A stretch of DNA of 64,000 nucleotides from Pseudorhodoferax sp965279475 (GTDB lineage Bacteria > Pseudomonadota > Gammaproteobacteria > Burkholderiales > Burkholderiaceae_C), in assembly GCA_965279475.1 (NCBI GenBank), contig CBDIIA010000003.1:1612001-1676000 (forward strand), read 5' to 3'. Below the pieces are notes generated by a model. It made no database searches, was not told the origin of the DNA, and was given only the letters and a program-made list of their open reading frames with translations. The position numbers were made by a program, and so were the translations under genes. Shown piece by piece: positions 46,230 to 55,625 of this stretch (positions within the stretch are counted from its first letter, which is position 1; each line of letters starts with the position of its first letter).

Positions 46230-47030
46230 TCAGACGCGCGCGAACACCAGGTCCCATACGCCGTGCCCGAGCCGGATGCCGCGCCGCTCGAACTTGGTCA
46301 ACGGCCGGTAGTGCGGCCGCTCTGCGTAGCCGCCGTGCGCGGCATCGGCCGTGTTGCGCAGGAGCGGCTCGGCGCCCAGCACTTCGAGCATCTGCTCGGC
46401 ATAAGGCTGCCAGTCGGTCGCGCAATGCAGGTAGCCGCCGGGTTGCAGCCGCTGCGCCAGCCGTGCGACCAGGGGCGGCTGCACCAGCCGGCGCTTGTTG
46501 TGCCGGGCCTTGTGCCACGGATCGGGAAAGAAGATGTGCACGCCCGCCAGGCCTTGCGGCCGCTGCGTGGCGTCCCATGGCGGCAGCATGTGGTCGATGA
46601 CTTCTACCGCGTCGTGCGAGACGATGCGGATGTTGGTCTGGCCGCCTTCGCCGATGCGCTTGAGCAGCGCACCGACGCCGGGTTCGTGCACCTCGCAGCA
46701 GAGGAAGTTGTTCTCGGGCAGCAGCGCGGCGATCTGCGCCGTGGCCTCGCCCATGCCGAAGCCGATCTCGAGGATGGTCGGGGCCGCACGGCCGAAGGCG
46801 GCGGCCAGGTCAAGCGGCGCGCCGGTGTAGGGCAGCACGAAGCGGGGCCCCAGTTCGGCCGTGGCCTTGGCCTGGCCGCCGGTGATGCGGCCGGCCCGCC
46901 GCACGAAGCTGCGGATGGCCTTGGGGAACGGCACGTCGGCGGGTGCGGCCGGGGCGGCGGGCCGTACTTCAGCGGGATCGGGGCTGGACGCGGCGGCTTC
47001 GGTGTCGGGGGGAATCGGGAAGGAGTTCAC
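46230..47030 (-). CDS. trmB: tRNA (guanine-N7)-methyltransferase
   Basis: 266 residues from GTG 47030. A Pro/Ala-rich leader of about 30 residues precedes the SAM-binding motif TILEIGFGMGEATAQIA, the motif IFFPDPWHKARHNKRRL and the C-terminal substrate loop TKFERRGIRLGHGVWDL, all diagnostic of TrmB, which makes m7G46 in tRNA. The gene ends next to the copy-2 repeat. Upstream lies the c-di-GMP gene, 30 bp away on the same strand. Confidence 0.95.
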   Translation of the reverse strand: MNSFPIPPDTEAAASSPDPAEVRPAAPAAPADVPFPKAIRSFVRRAGRITGGQAKATAELGPRFVLPYTGAPLDLAAAFGRAAPTILEIGFGMGEATAQIAALLPENNFLCCEVHEPGVGALLKRIGEGGQTNIRIVSHDAVEVIDHMLPPWDATQRPQGLAGVHIFFPDPWHKARHNKRRLVQPPLVARLAQRLQPGGYLHCATDWQPYAEQMLEVLGAEPLLRNTADAAHGGYAERPHYRPLTKFERRGIRLGHGVWDLVFARV

Positions 47031-47060
47031 CCGGCCGGATTGTAGAGAGGGCGCGTGGCC

Positions 47061-49136
47061 CTACCGGCTGCGTTCGATGTAGAGCTTGACCTCGGACGGG
47101 GGCAGCGGCCGGCAGAACAGGTAACCCTGCAGGTAGTCGCAATGGTGCTCGGCAAGGAAATGCCGCTGTGCCTCGGTCTCGACGCCTTCGCCGACGACGG
47201 TCAGGCCCAGCGTGCGTGCGAGCGCGATCGTGGCCGTGCAGATGGCGCCGTCGTTGGTGTCGGTCTCGATGTCGTGCACGAAGGACTTGTCGAGCTTGAG
47301 CGTGTGGATCGGCAGCAGCTTCAGGTAGCTGAGCGACGAATAACCCGTGCCGAAGTCGTCGATCGACAGCTGGATGCCCAGGTCGCGCAGCGCGCGCAGC
47401 TGCCCGATGCAGGCCTGCGGATCGTCCATCACCACCGATTCGGTGACCTCCAGGTGCAGGTCGGCGCCTTGCAGGTCGTACTTCTCCAGCGTCAGCACCA
47501 CGTGGGTCAGCAGCTCGCGCGAACGCAGCTGGTGCGCCGACAGGTTGACCGACATGGTCAGCGCGTCCAGCCCCTCGTCGCGCCAGGCGCGCAGCTGGCG
47601 GCAGGCCTCGTCGAGCACCCAGGCGCCCAGCGGCAGGATCAGCCCGCTTTCCTCGGCGACCGGGATGAACTTCATCGGCGGGATCAGGCCATCCGTGGGA
47701 TGGCGCCAGCGCACCAGCGCCTCGACCCCGGTCACACGGCCGTCGCGGCTGTCGAGCTGCGGCTGGTAGTGCAGCTCGAACTGGCGCTTCTCCAGCGCCA
47801 GACGCAGGTCGTGGTCGAGCTGCAGGCGCTCGCTGACCTGGCGGTGCATCTCGGGGGTGAAGAACTGCACGTTGTTGCGGCCCTTGGCCTTGGCCTGGTA
47901 CATCGCCGCGTCGGCGTTCTTCATCAGCGTTTCGCTGTCCTCGCCGTTCACCGGGAACAGCGCGACGCCGATGCTGGCGCTGCTGTGCACCCGGCGCAGG
48001 CCCAGCTCGTACGGCTGCGTCAGCGCGTGCAGCACGCGGTCGGCGAACCACGCGGCGGTGGACGCCTCGCCCACATCGGTCAGCACCAGCACGAACTCGT
48101 CGCCGCCCAGCCGGGCCACGATGTCGGTGGCGCGCACGCCCGACGACAGCCGCCGCGCCACCTCGACCAGCAGGCTGTCGCCCATCGCGTGGCCCAGCGT
48201 GTCGTTGATGGCCTTGAACTGGTCGACATCGAGGAACAGCACGGCCAGCGACAGCCGGTCGCGCCGCGCCGTGGCCAGCGCCTGCTCGAGCCGGCCCTGC
48301 AGGCTCACGCGGTTGTGCAGGCCGGTCAGCACGTCGTGGTAGGCCAGCCGGGCGATATGGGCCTCGCTGGCCTTGTGCTGGCTGATGTCGGAGAAACTGC
48401 TGACGTAGTGGGTCAGCTGGCCCTCGGCATCGCGCACCGGCACGATCGCCAGCCACTTGGGGTAGACGCTGCCGTCCTTGCGGCGGTCCCATACCTCGCC
48501 CTGCCAGCTGTTGCCCTGCGCCAGCGCGGCCCACATCGCATCGTAGGTGGCGCGCGGCGTCTGGCCCGAGGCCAGGACCCGCGGATCCTCGCCGCGCACG
48601 TCGTCGAACGCGTAGCCGGTGAGGCTGGTGAAGGCGCGGTTTACCGCCATGATGCGGTTGTCGCCGTCGCTGATCAGCTGCGCCTGGCCGCTGTGCTCGA
48701 ATGTGGCGCGGTACAGGTTCAGCATCTCCTCGCGTTGCCGCTGCGCCGTGATGTCGCCGCCCACGCCGACGAAGCCCAGAAGGCGCCGCTGCGGATCGCG
48801 CAGCGCCGACAGCGTGGCCCGGACCCAGACCCCGCGCCCATCGCGCGCCAGCAGCCGCTCGACGATGGTCTGCGGCGTGCGCAGCAGCGGCGACAGGTTG
48901 CGCATCAAGCCCGCGTAGCCGTCCTGCCCCTGCGCGTGCACCAGGGCCGCGAAGGCGGTGTCGCGCAAGTCGCCAGCCTCGTAGCCCAGCATGGCCGCGA
49001 AGGCATCGCTGCATGCGATGACCCTGCCGTGCCGGTCGACCGCCACCGCGCAGCACGCGGCGTTGCCCATCAACGCGCCGAGCAGGGGATCGCGGTCCGG
49101 GAACCGTGCGGCGGCGGCGTGCGGGGCGGGGCTCAT
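47061..49136 (-). CDS. PAS-PAS-GGDEF-EAL c-di-GMP regulator
   Basis: 691 residues from ATG 49136, soluble. Two PAS domains (about residues 25-135, with AVAVDRHGRVIACSDAFAAMLGYEAGDL, and 140-265, with QAQLISDGDNRIMAVNRAFTSLTGYAFDDV) are followed by an intact GGDEF domain (FLDVDQFKAINDTLGHAMGD, then RLGGDEFVLVL) and an intact EAL domain (GVEALVRWRHP, LEVTESVV, DDFGTGYSS, LKLDKSFV, GEGVETEAQ). Both activities look possible. It is on the same strand as, and 37 bp downstream of, a chemoreceptor gene at the tail of the flagellar cluster, suggesting a motility-linked role. Confidence 0.92.
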   Translation of the reverse strand: MSPAPHAAAARFPDRDPLLGALMGNAACCAVAVDRHGRVIACSDAFAAMLGYEAGDLRDTAFAALVHAQGQDGYAGLMRNLSPLLRTPQTIVERLLARDGRGVWVRATLSALRDPQRRLLGFVGVGGDITAQRQREEMLNLYRATFEHSGQAQLISDGDNRIMAVNRAFTSLTGYAFDDVRGEDPRVLASGQTPRATYDAMWAALAQGNSWQGEVWDRRKDGSVYPKWLAIVPVRDAEGQLTHYVSSFSDISQHKASEAHIARLAYHDVLTGLHNRVSLQGRLEQALATARRDRLSLAVLFLDVDQFKAINDTLGHAMGDSLLVEVARRLSSGVRATDIVARLGGDEFVLVLTDVGEASTAAWFADRVLHALTQPYELGLRRVHSSASIGVALFPVNGEDSETLMKNADAAMYQAKAKGRNNVQFFTPEMHRQVSERLQLDHDLRLALEKRQFELHYQPQLDSRDGRVTGVEALVRWRHPTDGLIPPMKFIPVAEESGLILPLGAWVLDEACRQLRAWRDEGLDALTMSVNLSAHQLRSRELLTHVVLTLEKYDLQGADLHLEVTESVVMDDPQACIGQLRALRDLGIQLSIDDFGTGYSSLSYLKLLPIHTLKLDKSFVHDIETDTNDGAICTATIALARTLGLTVVGEGVETEAQRHFLAEHHCDYLQGYLFCRPLPPSEVKLYIERSR

Positions 49137-49173
49137 GGGCGGACGAGGGGGGAAGGCGGTCAAGGGGTCAGGC

Positions 49174-50967
49174 TCAGAACGCTTCCCACTCGTCCTCGGC
49201 CCCGGCCGCGACCTTGGCCGGTGCCGGGCTGGCGGCCGATGCGGCGGTTGCGGCCGCAGGCTGGCCAGCGAGTCGTGCCACCGGCCTGGCGGCGGGCCGT
49301 GCCAGCGGCTTCACGGTCGCGGGGGTGGCTGGCCGCGGCGGCGCGATGCGGGCCTTGGGCGGTGCCGGCGTGCGCGCCACCGCCGCAGCGGTGGCGAGCT
49401 GGGTGGCATCGATCTTGAAGACGCTGACCGCCTCGACCAGGCGCGCGGCCTGGTGGTTCAGGCTGTCGGCTGCGGCGGCCGATTCTTCGACCAGTGCCGC
49501 GTTCTGCTGCGTCACCTGGTCGAGCTGGGTCACGGCATCGCTGACCTGGCCGATGCCGGCGGTCTGCTCAGCCGTGGCGGCGCTGATCTCACCGATCAGG
49601 TCGGCCACGCGTTTCACCTGGGCCACGATGTCGTTCATCGTCGCGCCCGCATCGCCGACCAGGCGCGAGCCGGCCTCGACCTTATCGACGCTGGCGCCGA
49701 TCAGCGCCTTGATCTCTTTCGCCGCCTCGGCCGAGCGGCCGGCCAGGCTGCGCACCTCGGTCGCGACCACGGCGAAACCGCGGCCCTGTTCACCGGCGCG
49801 CGCGGCTTCCACCGCGGCGTTCAGCGCCAGGATGTTGGTCTGGAACGCGATGCCGTCGATCACGCCGATGATGTCGCTGATCTTCTTCGAGCTGGCGGTG
49901 ATGTCTTCCATCGTCGTGACCACCTGGCCCACCACCGTGCCGCCCTTGCTCGCGACCGTGCTGGCCGACGCCGCCAGCTGCGTGGCCTGGCGTGCGGTCT
50001 CGGCATTGGCCTGCACGGTGGAGGTCAGCTCTTCCATCGATGCGGCGGTCTGCTGCAGATTGCTGGCCTGTTCTTCGGTGCGCTGGCTCAGGTCGGCGTT
50101 GCCGGTCGCGATCTGGGTCGCACCGGTCGCGATGCTGTCGCTGCCGGCACGCACGGTGCCGACCACGTTGACCAGGCTCTCGTTCATCGCCTTCAACGCA
50201 CCGAGCAACTGGCCGGTTTCGTCGGTGCTGTTCACCTCGATGCGCGAGGTCAGGTCGCCGCCGGCCACGGTTTCGGCAACCTGCACCGCCCGTGCGATGG
50301 GCCGCGTGATGCCAACCGCCAGGCGCCAGGCCGCCAGCATGCCGATCACCAGCGCGATCGCGCTGATCACGAGCATCTGCCGGCGGGCGGACAGGAAGGC
50401 CTGCTCGGCCTGCGCGGCGGCTTCTTCGCTGAGTTTCTCTTCCATTTCGGAAAGCTCGTTCAAGGAACCGACCCAGGCACTCAGCGGGCCTGCGGCCTCC
50501 TTCATCAGCACGACGGTGGCTTCCTCGCTCTTGTTGGCCAGACCCAGTTCGATCACCTTGTTGATGGAAGGCTGGGCCGCCGTCTTGAGGGTGCGGGTCT
50601 TGGCGAACAGTTCCTTCTCGGGCGCCGTGGTGCCGGCAATCTCGGCGAACATCTTGCCGAGTTTTTCTTCGGCCGCGTCGTAGTTGCTGCGGGCGCGCTT
50701 GAGCTTTTCCATCTCGGCCTGCATGCCCGCGGCGTCGGTCAGCAGCACGACGTTGCGGCTGATCGTGGAGGTCTGGTTGACGGCGTTGCGCAGCGTCACG
50801 GCCAGCCGTGCTTCCTGGTTGTTCACCTTGACGATCTGGTCCAGGCTGGACTGGATGTCGCCCATCCGCAGGATGCCGAGCGACGCGATGCCCAGCAGCA
50901 GCAGCAGCACCAGGCCGAAGCCGAACCCGAGGCGGGCGCCGATGCGCATGTTCTTGATGACGTTCAT
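49174..50967 (-). CDS. Methyl-accepting chemotaxis protein
   Basis: 597 residues. TM1 (residues about 8-28, ARLGFGFGLVLLLLLGIASLG), a periplasmic four-helix-bundle sensor (about 30-185), TM2 (about 192-212, MLVISAIALVIGMLAAWRLAVG), HAMP and the signalling domain with hairpin tip IAFQTNILALNAAVEAARAGE. A Pro/Ala-rich linker of about 60 residues ends in EDEWEAF, a C-terminal pentapeptide-like tether for CheR/CheB. The ligand is unknown. It is 44 bp from cheW. Confidence 0.95.
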   Translation of the reverse strand: MNVIKNMRIGARLGFGFGLVLLLLLGIASLGILRMGDIQSSLDQIVKVNNQEARLAVTLRNAVNQTSTISRNVVLLTDAAGMQAEMEKLKRARSNYDAAEEKLGKMFAEIAGTTAPEKELFAKTRTLKTAAQPSINKVIELGLANKSEEATVVLMKEAAGPLSAWVGSLNELSEMEEKLSEEAAAQAEQAFLSARRQMLVISAIALVIGMLAAWRLAVGITRPIARAVQVAETVAGGDLTSRIEVNSTDETGQLLGALKAMNESLVNVVGTVRAGSDSIATGATQIATGNADLSQRTEEQASNLQQTAASMEELTSTVQANAETARQATQLAASASTVASKGGTVVGQVVTTMEDITASSKKISDIIGVIDGIAFQTNILALNAAVEAARAGEQGRGFAVVATEVRSLAGRSAEAAKEIKALIGASVDKVEAGSRLVGDAGATMNDIVAQVKRVADLIGEISAATAEQTAGIGQVSDAVTQLDQVTQQNAALVEESAAAADSLNHQAARLVEAVSVFKIDATQLATAAAVARTPAPPKARIAPPRPATPATVKPLARPAARPVARLAGQPAAATAASAASPAPAKVAAGAEDEWEAF

Positions 50968-51011
50968 TTGGGGTGCCTTTCTTGATGTTGTGTCTGGCAG
51001 GGAACGCCCAG

Positions 51012-51539
51012 TTATTGCAACTGGTGACCGGACAGGCCCATCTCGTCCGACATCATCAGCCCTTCGATGTCGAGCAGGATCAGCATGCGCTGGGTCTCGC
51101 CGGTGTCGAGCGTGCCCAGGCCGACGATGTGCTCGGTGCCCATCTCGCTGCTGAAGTCGGGCGCCTCCTTGATCTGGTCGGCCTCGAGCTGCACGACGTC
51201 GGACACCGAGTCCACCACGATCGCCATCACCCGGCTGCCGATCGTCAGCACGATGGTCACCGTCACGCCGTCGTAGCGCACTTCGGACAGGCCGAACTTC
51301 AGCCGCAGGTCGACGATCGGCACGATCACGCCGCGCAGGTTCAGCACGCCCTTGATGAAGTTCGGCGCGTTGGCGATGCGCGTCGGCTCGACGTAGCCGC
51401 GGATCTCCTGCACACGCAGGATGTCGATGCCGTACTCCTCCGCGCCCAGGCGGAAGCTCAGGAAGCGGCGGTCGGACCCGAGGGCCGTGAGGCGCGCCTG
51501 GCGCGTGGCGGTGTCGGGGCTGGATGTGGCGACGTGCAT
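51012..51539 (-). CDS. cheW: Chemotaxis coupling protein CheW
   Basis: 175 residues, a single CheW domain after a 24-residue leader: RFLSFRLGAEEYGIDILRVQEIRGYVEPTRIANAPNFIKG, NLRGVIVPIVDLRLKFG, IVVDSVSDVVQLEADQI. It links chemoreceptors to CheA. It lies between the chemoreceptor gene and an unknown flg-operon gene, all on the minus strand. Confidence 0.95.
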   Translation of the reverse strand: MHVATSSPDTATRQARLTALGSDRRFLSFRLGAEEYGIDILRVQEIRGYVEPTRIANAPNFIKGVLNLRGVIVPIVDLRLKFGLSEVRYDGVTVTIVLTIGSRVMAIVVDSVSDVVQLEADQIKEAPDFSSEMGTEHIVGLGTLDTGETQRMLILLDIEGLMMSDEMGLSGHQLQ

Positions 51540-51605
51540 GGAATCAGACTCCGGAGGTTGGAAATGTGTGGTTCAGAAACAGAGAGATACAAGTGGTCGA
51601 GCCGC

Positions 51606-52709
51606 TCAAGAATCGGGTGCCAGCAGGCGCAGGATTCTCTGGCGGCTGATGCGCGGCAGAGCCGCATCCAGCGCGGCGACAGGATGGTAACTGGTACGCG
51701 GGTCGGTGCCCGCCGCATCGGTCGCAGCGCTGCCGCCGGACCCCGCAGCCAGCCGCTGTGCGGTCTGCTGTGCCCATGCCGCATCGCGTGCCGCCATGGC
51801 GCCGCCGAGTTCGCGGCCCGCCTGTTGCAGCACGCTGCGGGCGGCGTCACGCGCCTGGCCCGCGCGGCCCTGCGCGTCGACGATGCGCTGCAGGGTTTCG
51901 CGGCCTTCGCGGCCGGGTGCGAGGGTCCAGCTCTCGGGTGCCATCGCCGAGGGCTCGGCCTGCGCGCGCACGCGGTGGAACGGCCCGGTCGGAAAGCGCC
52001 GGCCCTCGCCGCGGATCGCCAGCGTGTCGCGCACCGCCGGCCACTGGGACTCGGGCACGCTGAAGCGCAGGCCGCCGTCTTCGGCCGCCTCGGCGCGCAG
52101 GCCGGTCGGCGCCAGCGCCTGGTCGAGGCGCCTGGCCAGGGTCTTCGGTTCCAGGCCGGGCTCGACCACGACCACCGCCGCCGGGCGCGCCGGCGTAGGG
52201 GTGCCGACCGTGATCGCCAGCGTCTCGCGCGACGTGGGCGCGGCGTCCAGGCCCTGGATGCGGAAGGTCTGCGCGGCGGGCGCTTCGGCACGGTAGACCA
52301 GGCGGCCGTCCAGCCGGTCGCCGGCCTCGCGCGTGCGTGCATTCCACAACTGCGCCAGCGACTGGCGCTGCTGCTCCAGGCGTTCCGCGGGCACCGCATT
52401 GCCGGCCAGGGCGCTGCCGAGGTCCGACTTCAGGTTCTGCAGCCGGGACGACAGGCGGTCGAGAAACTGCAGCGCCTGCTGGGCGCCGGACACGTCGGCA
52501 TTGCGGGCCGGGTTCCAGACCGGCAGCGCCCCTTTCGGCAGCGTCGAGGCGGCGTCGCGGCTGGCCTGGCCGATCGGCGTGTCGTCCAGCGTGGCTGGCA
52601 GCGGTGCGCCGGCGCGTGTCGGTGCGGGCACGCCGGCCGATGGCAATGCGATGGCGGTGGCCGTGCGTTCGCGGACCGCGCCGCTGCCACCGAGGGGAAT
52701 GATCTGCAT
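51606..52709 (-). CDS. Uncharacterised protein at the end of the flg operon
   Basis: 367 residues, Ala/Arg-rich, no signal peptide or membrane helix. The N-terminus MQIIPLGGSGAVRERTATAIAL leads into a region with helices (QQALQFLDRLSSRLQNLKSDLGSAL), a mixed middle (VYRAEAPAAQTFRIQGLDA, LAITVGT, AAVVVVEPGLEPKTLARRLDQAL) and a C-terminal helical part ending RISRQRILRLLAPDS. It begins 20 bp after flgL and is probably co-transcribed. The name is not known to me; a filament- or junction-associated role is inferred from location only. Confidence 0.75.
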   Translation of the reverse strand: MQIIPLGGSGAVRERTATAIALPSAGVPAPTRAGAPLPATLDDTPIGQASRDAASTLPKGALPVWNPARNADVSGAQQALQFLDRLSSRLQNLKSDLGSALAGNAVPAERLEQQRQSLAQLWNARTREAGDRLDGRLVYRAEAPAAQTFRIQGLDAAPTSRETLAITVGTPTPARPAAVVVVEPGLEPKTLARRLDQALAPTGLRAEAAEDGGLRFSVPESQWPAVRDTLAIRGEGRRFPTGPFHRVRAQAEPSAMAPESWTLAPGREGRETLQRIVDAQGRAGQARDAARSVLQQAGRELGGAMAARDAAWAQQTAQRLAAGSGGSAATDAAGTDPRTSYHPVAALDAALPRISRQRILRLLAPDS

Positions 52710-52729
52710 CGCTTGTCGCCGGGTTCAAT

Positions 52730-53641
52730 TCACAGCACGTTGAACAGCGACAGGCCGCTGACGCGGCTGTAGGCCTTCTGCGTGGCCTCGAGCGCGGTGC
52801 TGTAGCCGGTGAGGCGCGTGGCGGCCTCGCCGTAGTCGAGCTGGCCGATCGTGATCATGGCCTGCTGGTTCGCCACGCTGACGTTGCCGTGGTTGCCGTC
52901 CAGCGTCTCGAGGATGTTCTGGGCGCCGCCCAGTTCGGCGATGCGCGAGCTGACCGATGACAGCGTCGTGTCCGTGCCGTTGAGCGCGGTCGTCAGCACC
53001 GCCTGCATCGCCGGATCGTTCACGTTGACGGCTGGGTCCTGCAGCGTGACCACTGCGTTGTCGAGCCAGTTCAGCATGTCCTGCATCTCGGGCAGGCTCA
53101 CGTTGGCCGGCTGGGTGATGCCGTTGCCCACCGCCACCAGCTGCGTGCTGCTGTTGCCGGTGAAGGTGTAGCGCGCGCCGACGGGTGCTGTGGCATCGTA
53201 GGCGATGGTCGCGGTGCCGCTGGCCGTGCCGGAGAACAGGTAGCGGCCTTCCTGGTCCTTGCTGTTGGCGGTGTAGAACAGGCTGTCGCGCAGGCTGGCG
53301 AGCGAGCTGGACATGGCGTTCAGGTCTTGCGCCGTGGTGCTGCCGTCCTTGGCCCAGACCAGCAGGTCGCGCACCTGTTGCATGTCCTCGACCGTGCTGG
53401 ACAGCGCGGTCTCGTTCTGCGTGAGGCGGGTGCTGAGCGCGCCGATGTTGTCGCGGTACTGGTCGAGCGCCGCCTCTTCGCGCGTCATGCGCGACAGCCG
53501 CACGTTGGCGATCGGGTCGTCCGAGGGCAGCAGCAGCCGGTTGCCCGACGCCATCTGCTCCATCACTTTCTCCGCGTTGGCCTGCACGTTCTGCAGGGCC
53601 TGGCTCATGGTCAGGTGGTACTGGGTGGTGGCTATGCGCAT
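52730..53641 (-). CDS. flgL: Flagellar hook-filament junction protein FlgL (HAP3)
   Basis: 303 residues with the flagellin-like N-terminal coiled-coil (MRIATTQYHLTMSQALQNVQ, then MEQMASGNRLLLPSDDPIANVRLSRM) and C-terminal coil (GEAATRLTGYSTALEATQKAYSRVSGLSLFNVL). It forms the second junction zone between hook and filament. It follows flgK by 28 bp. Confidence 0.95.
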   Translation of the reverse strand: MRIATTQYHLTMSQALQNVQANAEKVMEQMASGNRLLLPSDDPIANVRLSRMTREEAALDQYRDNIGALSTRLTQNETALSSTVEDMQQVRDLLVWAKDGSTTAQDLNAMSSSLASLRDSLFYTANSKDQEGRYLFSGTASGTATIAYDATAPVGARYTFTGNSSTQLVAVGNGITQPANVSLPEMQDMLNWLDNAVVTLQDPAVNVNDPAMQAVLTTALNGTDTTLSSVSSRIAELGGAQNILETLDGNHGNVSVANQQAMITIGQLDYGEAATRLTGYSTALEATQKAYSRVSGLSLFNVL

Positions 53642-53669
53642 GGCGGTTTCCTTGGAGTGCGGGAGCGGC

Positions 53670-55049
53670 TCAGTTCATCATCGCCAGCGTGGCGTCGAAC
53701 AGCGTGTTGGCCACGGCCACCACCTTCATGTTGGCCTGGTACATCTGCTGGTACTGGATGATGTTGACGGCTTCTTCGTCGGAGTTCACGCCGCTGGTGG
53801 ACTTCCAGTCGGTCTCGGCATAGGTGCGCACGGTGTCGGCGACCGACAGCGCGGCGGTGTTCTGCTGGCTGTCGGTGCCGAGCCGGCTCACCAGCTGGGT
53901 GTAGGCGTCGCCCAGCAGCACCGAGCCGAGCGAGCCGACGGTGACCGGCTGTGCCTTCACCGCAATCAGCGCCAGCAGGTTGGCGCTGTCGCCCGATAGC
54001 GTGGCGCTGGACGAGAACGCCAGGTCCTGCGGCTTCAGTCCCGGCGTGACTTTGAGCAGGGACGACACGCTGGTGGTGTCGAGCTGGAACAGCGGGCCGC
54101 CAGCGCTGCCGTCCATCGCGTAGCCGGCCGCAAGCTGGGTGTTGAAGCCGGTGGTCAGCGCGGAGGCCATGTCGCTGATCGACTGCGCCATGGGGCGCAG
54201 CACGTCGTATTCGTAGCTGTCGAGCCCGCCGAGCTGGCCACCCAGGTTCTGCGTCGACAGCGTGAACGATTCCTTGGCGAACTGCAGCGTCAGTGCCTGC
54301 GATCCGTCGAGCTGCAGCTGCACCTGCACGCTGGCCGCGGTGGAGCCCACCACCAGCGGGGCGCCGCTGCGCAGCGACACGCTGCGTGTGCCGTCGTTCT
54401 GCGTGATGACGTTGACGCCGACCAGCTTGGACAGCGCGTCGATCTTGTTGTCGCGCTCGTCCATCAGGCCCGAGGGGCTGGCGCCCACGGCCGTGGCCGC
54501 GGCGATCTTCTCGTTCAGCTTGGCCACGTCGGACGTCAGCGCATTGATCTGCGTGACGGTGGTGGTGCGCTGCTGGTAGATGGCGCTGCGCTGGCTGGCC
54601 AGCACCTGGTTCAGGCTGTTGAAACGCACGGCCAGGGCCTCGGCGGCGCTGATCACCTGCTGGCGCAGCGGGCTGGAGGTGGGCTCGACGCTGGCCGCGT
54701 TGAGCGCGCCGAAGAACGCGTCCATGCCGCTGTTGATGGTCGAGGTGTCGTCGCCCATCACCTGCTCGAGCTGGGTCAGATAGGGCTGCGCGGCCGCATA
54801 GGAGCCCTGGTTCGACGCGGCCTGCCACATCTGCAGGCTCTTGTAGTCGTCGGCGAAGCGGAACAGCGATGGGATCTGCACCCCGTCGCCGGCCGCGAAC
54901 GCGCCGGTGCGCGACGGCTGGGCCGACTGCAGCAGGATGCCCTGGCGGGTGTAGCCCGGCGTCATCAGGTTGGCGACGTTCTGGCTGGCGACGGCCAGCG
55001 CGGCCTGCGCTGCGAGCGAACCCGACAGTGCGTTGTTGATCATGCTCAT
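53670..55049 (-). CDS. flgK: Flagellar hook-associated protein FlgK (HAP1)
   Basis: 459 residues, on the short side for FlgK (about 450-650). The N-terminal rod-type motif MINNALSGSLAAQAALAVASQNVANLMTPGYTRQGI and the C-terminal helix GVNSDEEAVNIIQYQQMYQANMKVVAVANTLFDATLAMMN are both present, so it is complete; the variable surface domain is reduced. It starts within the last codon of flgJ (ATGA overlap). Confidence 0.95.
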   Translation of the reverse strand: MSMINNALSGSLAAQAALAVASQNVANLMTPGYTRQGILLQSAQPSRTGAFAAGDGVQIPSLFRFADDYKSLQMWQAASNQGSYAAAQPYLTQLEQVMGDDTSTINSGMDAFFGALNAASVEPTSSPLRQQVISAAEALAVRFNSLNQVLASQRSAIYQQRTTTVTQINALTSDVAKLNEKIAAATAVGASPSGLMDERDNKIDALSKLVGVNVITQNDGTRSVSLRSGAPLVVGSTAASVQVQLQLDGSQALTLQFAKESFTLSTQNLGGQLGGLDSYEYDVLRPMAQSISDMASALTTGFNTQLAAGYAMDGSAGGPLFQLDTTSVSSLLKVTPGLKPQDLAFSSSATLSGDSANLLALIAVKAQPVTVGSLGSVLLGDAYTQLVSRLGTDSQQNTAALSVADTVRTYAETDWKSTSGVNSDEEAVNIIQYQQMYQANMKVVAVANTLFDATLAMMN

Positions 55050-55498
55050 GGCTGGGTGCCCGGTTGGTCGAGAGTGGAAGAGGGCGACGCCGCGTCGCGC
55101 CTGCCTATCGGCAAGGCGACGCGCCGGGCCTCGAACTTAAGCGCCACAGCACTTCCATCCGCCGCAACAGGCGCCACCGCGGCCGGCAGCATCTGCCGCA
55201 CGATGGTGTCGGCGATGCCGAACGCCCGCTGCCCGGCCATCGCATCGGCCAGCATCGTGTCGGCAATGTCCAGCAGCCCGTTGCCCGACTGCCCCTTGAA
55301 CAGCGCATCCTTGCCCCCGATCTCGTCGGCGCTGCGCCGCATCTGCTGCAGCATCTGGCGGATGAACAGCCCCTCGAACTGCACCGCAGCCTTCTCGACC
55401 TTGCCGCGCAGCACGGCATCACCGTCCTGCGCGGGGCGAACCACAGCATCCGGCACGGCCGCAGAAGCGGCGGACGAAGGGAGCGAAAAGTCGTTCAT
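55046..55498 (-). CDS. flgJ: FlgJ, rod-binding domain only
   Basis: 150 residues. The rod-binding domain is present (EKAAVQFEGLFIRQMLQQMRRSADE, MLADAMAGQRAFGIADTIVRQML). The C-terminal glucosaminidase domain of enterobacterial FlgJ is absent; a separate FlgJ-type hydrolase gene lies at 62805-63542. ATG 55498 has GAAGG at 7 bp; ATG 55504 is too close to it. It overlaps flgK by 4 bp and is separated from flgI by a structured repeat. Confidence 0.88.
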   Translation of the reverse strand: MNDFSLPSSAASAAVPDAVVRPAQDGDAVLRGKVEKAAVQFEGLFIRQMLQQMRRSADEIGGKDALFKGQSGNGLLDIADTMLADAMAGQRAFGIADTIVRQMLPAAVAPVAADGSAVALKFEARRVALPIGRRDAASPSSTLDQPGTQP

Positions 55499-55531
55499 GC
55501 GCATGCCTTCAACGAAGCCAAGGAAAGTCGG

Positions 55532-55625
55532 GAATGCGGCGGAACCGGCTTTGCCGGGCCGCACGCATTGCCCCCGGTAGGGGGTTGGCGGAGCGACACG
55601 CAGTGCGCGCAGACTGGGGGCGAGC
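55532..55625. repeat. flg-operon structured repeat, copy A
   Basis: About 94 bp between flgI and flgJ, starting directly at the flgI stop codon (transcribed direction is minus). Elements: CCGGC-TTT-GCCGG hairpin, GCCCCC-GGTA-GGGGG hairpin and GCGACACGCAGTGCGC. It is about 90% identical to copy B at 58315-58418 and shares structure with copy C at 61564-61671. Confidence 0.75.
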
